Below, one piece after another: positions 28,437 through 37,041 of a DNA stretch of 64,000 nt. The notes beneath the pieces are model-generated. The model was not told the DNA's origin. It saw only the letters and a list, made by a program, of their open reading frames with translations, and did not search any database. Source of the DNA: Aphodovivens sp036306585 (GTDB lineage Bacteria > Actinomycetota > Coriobacteriia > Coriobacteriales > Eggerthellaceae). Position numbers and translations under genes: made by a program. Position 1 is the first letter of the stretch. Each line of letters opens with the position of its first letter. The stretch lies in NCBI GenBank assembly GCA_036306585.1, contig JAXJZF010000006.1, positions 1 to 64,000 of the forward strand, written 5' to 3'.

Positions 28437-29090
28437 ATGCACGGAAACGACCGACTCGAAGAGGCCGCTCGGCAGAATGCCGGTAGCGAGGGCGATAGCG
28501 CGCGTGGAAATAGTCGGAAGCCCATGCGTCGCGCATCGGCACGCTCGGTTGCCTATGTGGGCATGACGGTGGCGCTTTTGGCGGTGTCGGCGTGGGTGGC
28601 GGTGCCGCTGGGGCCGGTGCCCTTCACGCTGCAGACGTTCGTGCTCGCTTTCGCGGTTCTAGTGCTGCGTCCGAGCGAATGCCTCGCATCCCTGGGTGCG
28701 TATTTGCTGCTGGGGGCGATCGGCGTGCCGGTGTTTTCCGGCATGCGAGGCGGCATCGGCATGTTGGCGGGGCCGACGGGCGGCTTTCTATGGGGCTTCC
28801 TGTTGGGCGCTGCCGCGGCGCAGCTGGTTCTGCGCTTGCTGTCTCCGAAGGGCGATCGCTTCGATTTCGCGCGCGGCTTCGCGGCGTGCCTGGCCTGCTT
28901 GCTCGTGTCGTATGCGTGCGGGTGTGCACAGCTGATGCTGGTGGCGGGCATGGGGCCTCTACCGGCGTTCTTCACGGCAATCGCCCCGTTCATCGTTCCC
29001 GACTTGGTCAAGCTCGCCGTTGCCGTCGCGGTGGCGCAGGCAGTGCGACGCGCTCTGCCGTCCTTGCGCAAGGCATCTGCCAGGCGCTAG
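28437..29090 (+). CDS. bioY: Biotin transporter BioY (ECF S-component)
   Basis: Substrate-binding membrane protein for biotin uptake. 217 residues: a 36-residue polar N-tail, then about six hydrophobic helices. The family pattern VPLGPVPFTLQTFVLAFAVL (about 60-79) and GPTGGFLWGF (about 120) is clear. SD GGAAGGAGG lies just before ATG. No ATPase or T-component is adjacent, so it uses the shared ECF module or works alone. With birA nearby it suggests that this organism takes up biotin rather than makes it; no bio biosynthesis gene is in the window. Confidence 0.93.
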   Translation: MHGNDRLEEAARQNAGSEGDSARGNSRKPMRRASARSVAYVGMTVALLAVSAWVAVPLGPVPFTLQTFVLAFAVLVLRPSECLASLGAYLLLGAIGVPVFSGMRGGIGMLAGPTGGFLWGFLLGAAAAQLVLRLLSPKGDRFDFARGFAACLACLLVSYACGCAQLMLVAGMGPLPAFFTAIAPFIVPDLVKLAVAVAVAQAVRRALPSLRKASARR

Positions 29091-29128
29091 CGCTGCCAGC
29101 GGTTCTGCCTAAACGAAACCGGATTCGC

Positions 29129-29134
29129 TATACT
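29129..29134 (+). promoter_or_regulatory. -10 box TATACT of fabH
   Basis: CGCTATACTG, about 72 nt before ATG 29207; separates fabH from bioY transcription. Confidence 0.45.
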
Positions 29135-29206
29135 GTTTGCCAGGGGGTTTACCGCGAGCAATCCCCCCTTGTTCTGAAGATCTCGGGCGAAAGCAGGAGA
29201 CACACC

Positions 29207-30319
29207 ATGGGCTGTGCGATCATCGGCTGCGGGAAGGCACTTCCCGCGCTTGAAGTTTCTAACGACGATCTGACCGCGCTGGTGGACACCAGCGACGAGT
29301 GGATCAGTTCGCGCACGGGCATCAAAACCCGTCGCATCTGCGTGGATGAAACCAACGTCGACCTGGCCGAGGCGGCTGCGCGCCGTGCGCTGGGCTGGGA
29401 AGAAGGCGACTACAACGAGCGCCGCATCGATCCCGGGGAAATCGACCTCATCGTGTACTCCACGGCAACGCCCGACGTGCTGGTGCCCACGTGCGCCGCG
29501 CTTCTGCGCCGCCGCCTGGGCCTCGTGAACGCCGTTGCGTTCGACATGAACGCCGCCTGCACGGGCTTCATCTACGGGCTGTCCATTGCCGAGTCGATGA
29601 TGGCCGCTTCTGCTGCCGACGCGCCCAATGCGTCGCGCCGCAATCAGATCCGCCATGCGCTGGTGGTGGGCGGCGAGCGCCTGACGCGCATCACCAACTG
29701 GAGGGATCGCAACACCTGCGTGCTGTTCGGCGATGGCGCCGGTGCCGCCGTGGTGGAGTGGGATCCCGCTCGCATGGGCATCTTGAGCACCTACATTCGC
29801 AACGATGACGACGACACCAACGCGCTCACCTGCCCCATGGCATTCGACGCGCCGCAGCCGTTCAGCAAGGACGGCGTGAACCTGGATGCCGCCCACGAGG
29901 TTGATTCGGGCCTGCCGCGCATCGACGAGGAGCTGGGCGTTGCCGAGGCGGTCGCCGAAGGCCGCCCGCGCCAGACGCTGTACATGCATGGCCAGAAGGT
30001 GTTCAAGTTCGCCGTGGAGGCGCTCAACCATGCGGTGGAGGAAGTGCTCGACCGCGCCGGTCTCGCCATCGACGATGTGTCGTTCATTGTTCCGCACCAG
30101 GCCAACGAGCGCATTATCAAGTACGCGGCAAAGAAGATGAAGCTTCCCCTGGATCGATTCCAGATCTCCATCGCGCACCGTGGCAATTCATCGTCGGCAT
30201 GCATTCCCATGACGCTGTCCGACGCCTACGAGGAAGGTCGCATCAAGCGCGGCGACAAGGTGATTCTGGTCGGCTTCGGTGGCGGTTTCACCAGCGGTGC
30301 GATCCTGTTCGAGGCATAA
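29207..30319 (+). CDS. fabH: 3-oxoacyl-ACP synthase III (FabH)
   Basis: Starts fatty acid synthesis by condensing acyl-CoA with malonyl-ACP. ATG 29207 is fixed by SD GCAGGAG; the long open frame 5' of it overlaps bioY and is not coding. 370 residues, about 45 longer than typical. Triad: Cys in NAACTGFIYG (about 115), His in VPHQANERI and Asn in HRGNSSSACIP. Extra length comes from an insert near DAPNASRRNQ and a 35-residue acidic insert around 225-260. No other fab genes are nearby, so it may be a second KAS III or a specialised paralogue. Confidence 0.9.
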   Translation: MGCAIIGCGKALPALEVSNDDLTALVDTSDEWISSRTGIKTRRICVDETNVDLAEAAARRALGWEEGDYNERRIDPGEIDLIVYSTATPDVLVPTCAALLRRRLGLVNAVAFDMNAACTGFIYGLSIAESMMAASAADAPNASRRNQIRHALVVGGERLTRITNWRDRNTCVLFGDGAGAAVVEWDPARMGILSTYIRNDDDDTNALTCPMAFDAPQPFSKDGVNLDAAHEVDSGLPRIDEELGVAEAVAEGRPRQTLYMHGQKVFKFAVEALNHAVEEVLDRAGLAIDDVSFIVPHQANERIIKYAAKKMKLPLDRFQISIAHRGNSSSACIPMTLSDAYEEGRIKRGDKVILVGFGGGFTSGAILFEA

Positions 30320-30447
30320 GGCGCTAGGCTGTGCTTGCCGGCCGCATGGCCCGCAATCGCCTTTGCTTCGGCAGCCGCTGGGGTGGTTAGGTAGCCAGGC
30401 GCTCGGTTTACGCGACATCGCACGCATGGCCCGGTCTAGAAGCTGGG

Positions 30448-31440
30448 CTACTTCCCTGCGGGTTGTTCGGGCGGGATGGAGGGGATGGCGATGATGAAGC
30501 AAGCGCCGCCTTCGGGCAGGTTCACGGCTTCGACGGTGCCGTCGTGAGCCTCGACTATTGATTTCACGATGGAGAGTCCCAGTCCGGTGCCGCCGGTGCC
30601 GCGGGCGCGGGAAGCGTCGGTGCGGTAGAAACGCTCGAACAGCAGCTTGGGATCCACGTCGCCGAAGCCGGTGCCGTCGTCCTTCACGGCGATGATGGAG
30701 TTGCCACGCATGCCGAACAGCTCAACCACGATGTGCCCGCCTGGCTCGATGAAGCGGCTGGCGTTGTCTACCAGGTTCGATATCACCTGGCGCAGCTGGT
30801 CGCGGTCGCCCAGAACGTCGGGTGCCTCGCCCTCTACCCAAGCGTTGGCTTGTCGCTTGTCAAGTACCGGCTGCAGTGCGTCCAGCACGCTTTGCGCCAG
30901 CTCGTGCAGGTTCACGCGTGCAAGCTGAAGCGGGCGCGTGCCGTCCTCGATGTGCTGCAGCGTGAGCAGGTCGTTCACCAGGCGGGTAAGCCGCTCGCTT
31001 TCCTCCACGATGATGCCGCAGAACTTGTCGTGCAGCTCAGGCGGCAGGTCGGGGTCACGCAACAGGTCGGCGTTGCCGCGGATGGCGGTTAGCGGCGTGC
31101 GCAGCTCGTGAGCCACGTCGCTAACGAAGGCGGTTTGGCGCTTCTCGCGCAGCACCAGGTCCTGTTGCCGGCTTGCCGACTTTTTCACCAAGGCCGAGAT
31201 GGTGCCCGCCAGCTCGTCGGCTTCGTACAGGCGTCCGTCGGCGGTGAACTCCACGTCGTGGCCCGAAGCGAACGCACGCACCTGCTGTTCCAGGATGTTC
31301 AGCGGCTCGGCCAGGAAATGGCCGATGATCAGGCTGAGCACGAACGTGATGAGCCCCAGCGGCAGCAAGATGAAAAAGATGGTGCCCGACACGTCGCTGG
31401 TGAGGTACCACACGCTCAGCGCAAGCGTGCCGGTGAACAC
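30448..31440 (-). CDS. Two-component sensor histidine kinase (HAMP-HisKA-HATPase)
   Basis: 330 residues from GTG 31440, but the reading frame continues upstream to the regulator stop and encodes the missing half of a transmembrane helix (IKRLQTYFACLSTLLS). A good SD (AGAAGAAGG) sits 6 nt before an ATC codon at 31488-31486, so the real start may be that AUC, giving 346 residues. TM helices, HAMP (about 40-95), HisKA SDVAHELRTPLTAIRGN (cut) and HATPase with NLVDNASRF, DDGTGFG and GTGLGLSIV are clear. Partner: the OmpR regulator upstream. Signal unknown. Confidence 0.92.
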   Translation of the reverse strand: MFTGTLALSVWYLTSDVSGTIFFILLPLGLITFVLSLIIGHFLAEPLNILEQQVRAFASGHDVEFTADGRLYEADELAGTISALVKKSASRQQDLVLREKRQTAFVSDVAHELRTPLTAIRGNADLLRDPDLPPELHDKFCGIIVEESERLTRLVNDLLTLQHIEDGTRPLQLARVNLHELAQSVLDALQPVLDKRQANAWVEGEAPDVLGDRDQLRQVISNLVDNASRFIEPGGHIVVELFGMRGNSIIAVKDDGTGFGDVDPKLLFERFYRTDASRARGTGGTGLGLSIVKSIVEAHDGTVEAVNLPEGGACFIIAIPSIPPEQPAGK

Positions 31441-31521
31441 CGAAAGCAGGGTGGACAGGCAGGCGAAGTATGTTTGCAGGCGTTTGATGGCGGGCCTTCT
31501 TCTATCCGGTTCGCCGCCGCC

Positions 31522-32217
31522 TTACTGGCGGAAGCGGTAGCCGTAGCCGCGCACGGTCTCCACCATGCCGGGGTCGTAACCGGCGCTTTCGATCTTGTCG
31601 CGCAGGCGCTTGATGTGAGTGTCCACCGTCTTGGTTTCGGTGAGGTACTCCCAGCCCCATGCTTCGCGCAGCAGTTCCTCGCGTGACACCACCTTGCCGG
31701 CGTTGCGCATCAGGCATGCCAGCAGCTCGAACTCGCGCGGCGTCAGCCCGATGGGGCCCTTGTCTCCCTTGGCGGTGTGGGCGTCTTCGTCGAGCGTGAT
31801 GCCGCCGGCGGTGATGGCGCGGTTGACGGTGGGGAAGTCGCCGCCCGACCCGCGGCGCAGAAGCGCGCGCACGCGCGCCACCAGCTCGCGCACGCCGAAG
31901 GGCTTGGCAAGGTAGTCGTCGCCGCCGATCTCCAGCCCCACCACCTTGTCCAGCTCGGTGTCGCGCGCGGAAAGGAACAGCACCGGCGCCGAGGTCTTCG
32001 AGCGCAGGCGGCGGCATAGCTCGTAGCCGTCCATGCCCGGGAGCATGATATCCAGCACGAACAGGTCATAGGGCTTCTTCAGCGCCATCTCGTAGGCGGT
32101 CTCGCCGTTGTCGGCCACGTCGACCGCGTAGCCTTCCTTCTTCAGCGCATACGAGACAAATTCCGTGATGGACGACTCGTCGTCGACCAGCAAGATATGC
32201 GCGGGGTTGTCGTTCAT
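31522..32217 (-). CDS. OmpR/PhoB-family response regulator
   Basis: 231 residues. Receiver domain with acidic DDE (about 11-13), phospho-acceptor in LFVLDIMLPGMDGYE (about 54), the Ser/Thr switch in FLSAR, and Lys in YLAKPFGV. The C-terminal winged HTH (about 130-230) shows GLTPREFELLACLM and VETVRGYGYRF. Cognate kinase immediately downstream on the same strand. ATG 32217 has SD GAAAGGG. A minus-strand -10 candidate (TATGAT) lies at 32309-32304 in the region shared with coaX. Confidence 0.95.
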   Translation of the reverse strand: MNDNPAHILLVDDESSITEFVSYALKKEGYAVDVADNGETAYEMALKKPYDLFVLDIMLPGMDGYELCRRLRSKTSAPVLFLSARDTELDKVVGLEIGGDDYLAKPFGVRELVARVRALLRRGSGGDFPTVNRAITAGGITLDEDAHTAKGDKGPIGLTPREFELLACLMRNAGKVVSREELLREAWGWEYLTETKTVDTHIKRLRDKIESAGYDPGMVETVRGYGYRFRQ

Positions 32218-32303
32218 AGCTGCCCTTTCTTCCGCCGCTCGGCATGCGCCGCCGCAGCGGGTCCCTTGCCGTCCTGCGGGCGCGCTGCCTGCGGGGCTGC
32301 GTT

Positions 32304-32309
32304 ATCATA
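32304..32309 (-). promoter_or_regulatory. -10 box for the minus-strand two-component operon
   Basis: TATGAT on the minus strand, 87 nt before ATG 32217, divergent from the coaX promoter. Confidence 0.4.
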
Positions 32310-32334
32310 CGGAACTGTCGGTTCGGTGCCCTCG

Positions 32335-32340
32335 TATAAT
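32335..32340 (+). promoter_or_regulatory. Consensus -10 TATAAT of coaX
   Basis: Perfect TATAAT, about 74 nt before the coaX ATG; no clear -35. Confidence 0.55.
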
Positions 32341-32413
32341 GGGGAAACCGAGCGAAAACGGTTCGAATCCGATTATAGCCGCCGCCATGGGCGCACAGGG
32401 GAAGGTTGCGAAG

Positions 32414-33184
32414 ATGTTGCTTGCCATAGACGTAGGGAACACCCAGACCGTCATCGGCGTGTACGACGGCGCGGCGATGCGCCACATGTGGCGCATCGCC
32501 ACCAACAAAAAGCACACCTCCGACGAGCTGCGCTTGAAGCTGCTGCCTTTGCTGCAGTCGGAGGGCGTCGAGGCCCCTGCCCTCACCGGAGCGGCGTTGG
32601 CATCAGTGGTACCCCAGCTCACCAGCGGCTGGCGGGCGGCGCTGCGCAAGCTCACCGGCACCGAGCCTTTGACGTGCACGGCGGATTCGGCCGGCCCCGA
32701 GCTGTTCCCCACCGCCTACAGCAACCCTGCCGAGATCGGCGCCGACCGCGTGGCGGACGCCGTTGCAGCGCGCGCGCTGTACGGCAGCCCCGTAGTGGTG
32801 GTCGACTTCGGCACAGCCACCAACATTGAGGTGATCGATCGGGACGGCGTGTTCGTGGGCGGTGTTATCGCCCCCGGTGTGGAGACGTCCGCTGCGGCGC
32901 TGTTCTCGCACGCCAACCGCCTTTCGGCCATCGAGCTCACCGACCCGCATACCGCCATCGGCGACAACACCGCACATGCCATCCAGGCTGGCATTGTCTA
33001 CGGCGAGACCGACCGCGTGGACGGCCTGGTCAACCGCATCTTCGAGCAGCTGGGCTACCACGCCACGGTGGTGGCCACCGGCGGCTTGGCGCCGCGTGTG
33101 GCACCGCTCTCGAAAACCATCGATCATGTGAACCCCCAGCTCACGCTTGAGGGTTTGCGTCGCATCTACGAGGCAAGGGAGTAG
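32414..33184 (+). CDS. coaX: Type III pantothenate kinase CoaX
   Basis: First step of CoA synthesis: phosphorylates pantothenate. Start ATG 32414 gives MLLAIDVGNTQTVIGVYDG, the family N-terminal phosphate loop; GGGGAAGG lies 9 nt upstream. 256 residues of ASKHA fold: GADRVADAVAAR (about 105, pantothenate and dimer site), VVDFGTATNIEVID (about 127) and GGVIAPGVETS. Type III needs a monovalent cation and is not inhibited by CoA. It is followed 2 nt later by a YkgJ-type gene; no other CoA gene is near. Confidence 0.95.
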   Translation: MLLAIDVGNTQTVIGVYDGAAMRHMWRIATNKKHTSDELRLKLLPLLQSEGVEAPALTGAALASVVPQLTSGWRAALRKLTGTEPLTCTADSAGPELFPTAYSNPAEIGADRVADAVAARALYGSPVVVVDFGTATNIEVIDRDGVFVGGVIAPGVETSAAALFSHANRLSAIELTDPHTAIGDNTAHAIQAGIVYGETDRVDGLVNRIFEQLGYHATVVATGGLAPRVAPLSKTIDHVNPQLTLEGLRRIYEARE

Positions 33185-33186
33185 GC

Positions 33187-33705
33187 GTGGCGTGCGTGCG
33201 CGATCAGACTGGGGAACAGGAAGCGGAATGCGCCGAGTCCCGGCAACCGGAGGGGCGGCAGGCGGCGGAATCCATCTGGGTCCGGCAACCGGGCGATTCC
33301 CCGCAGTCTGAAGAGCCTCCTGCCGCCGAGAAGGGCGCCGACTACCCGCTGCATTTCGATGGGGAGAACAGCTATCCCGAATGCACCCGTTGCGGGTCGT
33401 GCTGTCAGGTGAACGTGCTTGCCATGACCCACGAGGAAGTGCAGCGCATCCGCGACTACATCGCCGAGCACGACATCCATCCTATCGATCGTGGGAAGAA
33501 GGGCTGCTGCCTGGAATCGCCCGACGGCAACGGATGCATGGTGTGGCCGGCGCGCGCCCAGGTGTGCCGCCTGCACAACTGCCACGTGTCGCGCATCGAG
33601 ATCTTGCGGCGCAACCCCTCCATCCATGTGCCCGATGACATCCCTTTGGTGGACCTGCACGAGTGCTTCATCAACGGGTGCGAGATCGACCCACGCTACC
33701 AATAG
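33187..33705 (+). CDS. YkgJ-family CxxCxxCC metal-cluster protein
   Basis: 172 residues from GTG 33187, 2 nt after coaX. The first 55 residues are acidic and Gln/Glu/Pro-rich. The core holds CTRCGSCCQVN (about 69), the CxxCxxCC signature of the putative zinc/iron-chelating family, then KKGCCLE, GCMVWPARAQVCRLHNC and ECFINGCEI, giving about ten Cys able to bind a metal or Fe-S cluster. Biochemical role unknown in the family. Coupling to coaX suggests joint expression only. No membrane span. Confidence 0.85.
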   Translation: MACVRDQTGEQEAECAESRQPEGRQAAESIWVRQPGDSPQSEEPPAAEKGADYPLHFDGENSYPECTRCGSCCQVNVLAMTHEEVQRIRDYIAEHDIHPIDRGKKGCCLESPDGNGCMVWPARAQVCRLHNCHVSRIEILRRNPSIHVPDDIPLVDLHECFINGCEIDPRYQ

Positions 33706-33811
33706 GCGCGGCACCTGCGCTGGAACTACGCATCAGCCTTCCGTCCGCGCGCCTTGGGCGGCGATTCCGTCCCTTGGCGCGTATGTGGCCTGCGAGCTGC
33801 GTGAACCCTAG

Positions 33812-33817
33812 TACAAT
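33812..33817 (+). promoter_or_regulatory. -10 box TACAAT of the one-carbon operon
   Basis: GTACAAT 35 nt before fhs ATG 33853; no -35 seen. Confidence 0.45.
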
Positions 33818-33852
33818 GAACGCCATAAGCAATCCAGGGAAGGGAGCTGCCC

Positions 33853-35541
33853 ATGCTCAGCGATATTGAAATCGCCCAATCCATCACGCCCGAGCCTATC
33901 CAGGACATCGCCGCGAAGGCCGGCATCGACGAGAAGTACCTCGAGTGCTACGGCAAGTACAAGGCGAAGGTGGATTACAACTTGCTGCGCAACGAGAAGC
34001 ATGAGCCGGGCAAGCTCATCTTGGTGACCGCCATCAACCCCACGCCCGCCGGCGAGGGCAAGACCACCACGACGGTGGGCTTGGCCGACGCGCTGGCCAA
34101 GCGCGGCAAGAACGTGATGGTGGCGCTGCGCGAGCCCTCGCTGGGCCCGGTGTTCGGCATCAAGGGCGGCGCGGCCGGCGGCGGCTACGCCCAGGTGGTG
34201 CCCATGGAGGACATCAACCTGCACTTCACCGGCGACTTCCATGCCATCGGCGCTGCCAACAACCTGCTGGCGGCTCTGTTGGACGCCCGCATCCACAACG
34301 GCAACGAGCTGGGCATCGACGTGCGCAAGATCACCTGGAAGCGTGTGGTCGACATGAACGACCGCCAGCTGCGCTTCATCGTGGACGGCCTGGGCGGCAA
34401 GGCAAACGGCGTGCCGCGCGAGGACGGCTTCGACATCACCGTGGCATCCGAGGTCATGGCCATCTTCTGCCTGGCCACCTCCATCACCGATCTGAAGGAG
34501 CGCCTGGGCCGCATCGTGGTGGGCTACACCTACGATGACAGGCCCGTCACCGCGCACGACCTGCACGCCGAAGGCGCCATGACCGCCCTTCTGAAGGACG
34601 CGCTCAAGCCCAACCTGGTGCAGACGTTGGAGGGCACGCCTGCATTCGTGCATGGCGGCCCCTTCGCCAACATCGCGCATGGGTGCAACTCCATCATGGC
34701 CACCCGCATGGCCATGGCGCTGGGCGACTATGCCGTCACCGAGGCAGGTTTCGGCGCCGACCTGGGCGCTGAGAAGTTCCTGGACATCAAGTGCCGCCTT
34801 GCCGGGCTCAAGCCCGATGCCGTGGTCGTGGTCGCCACGGTGCGCGCACTGAAGAACCACGGCGGCGTCGCCAAGGCCGACCTCAACGAGGAGAATCTGG
34901 AGGCGCTGGAAGCCGGCCTGCCCAACCTGCTGCAGCATGTGGAGAACATCACCAAGGTGTACAACCTGCCCTGCGTGGTGGCCATCAACGAATTCCCCAC
35001 CGACACGCCCGCCGAGGTGGAGCTGGTGGAGCGCAAGTGCCGCGAACTGGGCGTGAACGTGGCGCTTTCCCAAGTGTGGGCTAAGGGCGGCGAAGGCGGC
35101 CTGGAGCTGGCCGACGAGGTGGTGCGCCTGTGCGCCGAAGGCGATGCGCAGGGCCGCTGCGCCGATACCTTCCAGTTCGCCTATGACGACGACCTGTCGC
35201 TCACCCAGAAGATCGAGGCCATCGCCACGCGCATCTACCGTGCCGACGGCGTGAACTTCGAGCCCGCTGCCGCCAAGGAGATCGCCAAGCTGGAAAGCCT
35301 CGGGTTTGGCAACATGCCGGTGTGCATGGCTAAGACCCAATATTCCTTCTCCGACGACCAGGCCAAGTTGGGTGCGCCCCGCGGGTTCCGCATCACGGTG
35401 CGCCAGGTGAAGGTGAGCGCCGGTGCCGGCTTCGTGGTGGCGCTGACCGGCTCCATCATGACCATGCCTGGCCTGGGCAAGTCGCCTGCCGCGTTCAAGA
35501 TCGACGTCGACGAGACGGGCAAGATCTCCGGTTTGTTCTAA
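33853..35541 (+). CDS. fhs: Formate--tetrahydrofolate ligase
   Basis: ATP-dependent formation of 10-formyl-THF from formate and THF; first enzyme of the methyl branch in acetogens and a purine one-carbon source in anaerobes. 562 residues. P-loop TPAGEGKTTTTVGLADAL (about 63), REPSLGPVFGIKGGAAGGG (about 95-113, cut) and the C-terminal TMPGLGKSPAA are family hallmarks. SD AAGGGAG lies before ATG. It heads an operon: fchA starts 2 nt after its stop and folD 6 nt after fchA, giving the full route formate to methylene-THF. Confidence 0.97.
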   Translation: MLSDIEIAQSITPEPIQDIAAKAGIDEKYLECYGKYKAKVDYNLLRNEKHEPGKLILVTAINPTPAGEGKTTTTVGLADALAKRGKNVMVALREPSLGPVFGIKGGAAGGGYAQVVPMEDINLHFTGDFHAIGAANNLLAALLDARIHNGNELGIDVRKITWKRVVDMNDRQLRFIVDGLGGKANGVPREDGFDITVASEVMAIFCLATSITDLKERLGRIVVGYTYDDRPVTAHDLHAEGAMTALLKDALKPNLVQTLEGTPAFVHGGPFANIAHGCNSIMATRMAMALGDYAVTEAGFGADLGAEKFLDIKCRLAGLKPDAVVVVATVRALKNHGGVAKADLNEENLEALEAGLPNLLQHVENITKVYNLPCVVAINEFPTDTPAEVELVERKCRELGVNVALSQVWAKGGEGGLELADEVVRLCAEGDAQGRCADTFQFAYDDDLSLTQKIEAIATRIYRADGVNFEPAAAKEIAKLESLGFGNMPVCMAKTQYSFSDDQAKLGAPRGFRITVRQVKVSAGAGFVVALTGSIMTMPGLGKSPAAFKIDVDETGKISGLF

Positions 35542-35543
35542 CG

Positions 35544-36161
35544 ATGAAGCTCGATACGGAATTCCTGGATAGACTGGCTTCGGATGAGCCGGCGCCCGGC
35601 GGGGGCGGCGCCAGTGCGTACGCCGGCGCACTGGCGGCGGCGCTCGCTTCCATGGTGGGCAATCTCGCCGTGGGAAAGCCGCTGTACGCCGATGCCCAGG
35701 AGGGCATCCTGGCCTCGCTCGATCAGCTTTCGAAGCTGCGGGCTCAGCTGCTCGACCTCGTGCAGGCGGACGCCGAGGCGTACCTGCCGCTGAACCGCGC
35801 CTATCGTATGCCGCGAGCCACGCAAGAGCAGGCCGATGCGCGCCAGGCCGCCATCCAGGAAGCGTTGGGGCCGGCGTGCGACATCCCGCTTGAGATCATG
35901 GACGCCTGCTCGGCCATCATCGACGAGGCTGACTACCTGGCGCATCACGGCAGCCGCTTGGCGGTGTCCGACGCGGGGGCCGCGGCGGTCCTGGCACGCG
36001 GGGCGCTGGTCTCCGCTGCCATGAACATCTTCCTCAACGTCGAGAGCATGACCGACTCCGACCGCGTGCTGCGGTACCGCTCGCGCGTCAACGAGCTGAT
36101 GATCAGCGCGCAGCTGCGCTCCGACATCGTGGCCTCGCAGGTCATGGGCGTTCTAAGGTAG
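35544..36161 (+). CDS. fchA: Methenyl-THF cyclohydrolase / formimino-THF cyclodeaminase (FchA)
   Basis: 205-residue, all-helical protein of the cyclodeaminase/cyclohydrolase family. EPAPGGGGASAYAGALAAAL (about 15-34) is the family's substrate-binding loop. In clostridia and acetogens FchA hydrolyses 5,10-methenyl-THF to 10-formyl-THF or runs the reverse. Between fhs and folD, this role is far more likely here than formiminoglutamate breakdown; no histidine-degradation genes are present. ATG 2 nt after fhs. It supplies the activity that the downstream FolD seems to have lost. Confidence 0.92.
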   Translation: MKLDTEFLDRLASDEPAPGGGGASAYAGALAAALASMVGNLAVGKPLYADAQEGILASLDQLSKLRAQLLDLVQADAEAYLPLNRAYRMPRATQEQADARQAAIQEALGPACDIPLEIMDACSAIIDEADYLAHHGSRLAVSDAGAAAVLARGALVSAAMNIFLNVESMTDSDRVLRYRSRVNELMISAQLRSDIVASQVMGVLR

Positions 36162-36167
36162 GGCGCC

Positions 36168-37019
36168 ATGGCGAAGCTGCTGAAAGGGAAACCCGTTGCC
36201 GACGCCATCCTCGCCGACGTGCGCGGCCGTGCCGATGCGCTGCGAGGGCGCGGTGTCGTTCCCACGCTGGCGGTCGTGCGCGTGGGGGAGGAACCGGGCG
36301 ACCTTGCCTACGAGCGTACGCTCCTGAAGAAAGCAGCGGAAGCAGGTGTGGAAACGCGCACGGTCTCGCTTGATGCCACAGTTGGGCAAGAGGTGCTCGA
36401 GTTCGTCTTGCGCCAGGTGGGCGAAGACCCCGCCATTCACGGGTGCTTGCTGTTCCTGCCGCTTCCTGCCCGCTTGGATGGGGCGACGGCGTGCGAGACG
36501 GTGGACCCGCGCAAGGACGTCGACGGCATCACGCGCGCCTCGCTTGCCACCGTGTTCTGCGGCGAAGGCGTCGGGTTCGCTCCCTCCACGGCCGAGGCAT
36601 GCATTCACGTGCTGGACTTCTACGGCATTCCGTTGGAAGGGCGCCGCGTGACGGTGGTGGGCCGCAGCTTGGTGGTGGGCCGCCCGCTCGCGCAGCTGCT
36701 GCTCGCGCGCAATGCCACGGTGACCATGTGCCATTCGCGCACGGTCGACCTTGCCGGGGAATGCTGTCGTGCCGACATCGTGATCAGCGCCATGGGACGC
36801 GCCCGTGCGCTGGATGCGGATTCCTTCCGCCCTGGCCAGACGGTGCTGGACGTGGGGATCAACTTCGATGACCAGGGGAGGATGTGCGGCGACGTGGACG
36901 CGGCTGCGGCCGATTCCATCGTGGAGGCGCTCACCCCCGTACCTGGAGGCATCGGATCGGTGACCTGCGCCGTCACCCTCGACCATGCGGTTACGGCGGC
37001 GGAGCGCCTTCTCCTCTAG
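36168..37019 (+). CDS. folD: FolD-family methylene-THF dehydrogenase, cyclohydrolase site lost
   Basis: 283 residues. Catalytic domain and NAD(P) domain with VVGRSLVVGRPLAQLL (about 163) and C-terminal TPVPGGIGSVTCAVT are clearly FolD. Compared from memory with E. coli FolD at a constant offset of two residues, Tyr50 is kept (Tyr48) and Asp121 is kept (Asp119), but the catalytic Lys54 is Leu52 (YERTLLKKA) and Gln98 is Phe96 (LLFLPLP). The Lys-Gln pair is needed for cyclohydrolase, so I infer a dehydrogenase only. fchA just upstream would cover the lost step. Cofactor not settled. Confidence 0.93.
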   Translation: MAKLLKGKPVADAILADVRGRADALRGRGVVPTLAVVRVGEEPGDLAYERTLLKKAAEAGVETRTVSLDATVGQEVLEFVLRQVGEDPAIHGCLLFLPLPARLDGATACETVDPRKDVDGITRASLATVFCGEGVGFAPSTAEACIHVLDFYGIPLEGRRVTVVGRSLVVGRPLAQLLLARNATVTMCHSRTVDLAGECCRADIVISAMGRARALDADSFRPGQTVLDVGINFDDQGRMCGDVDAAAADSIVEALTPVPGGIGSVTCAVTLDHAVTAAERLLL

Positions 37020-37041
37020 ACATTCAGCTTTCTTGCGCTAG

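Noticed and set aside
32352..32376. Sequence GGTTCGAATCC resembling a tRNA T-arm near the coaX promoter
   Set aside because: Only about 20 nt separate it from the possible acceptor match upstream; no D or anticodon arm fits.
33706..33852. THF riboswitch before the one-carbon operon
   Set aside because: The -10 box lies only 35 nt before fhs, leaving no room for the aptamer, and no conserved core is seen.
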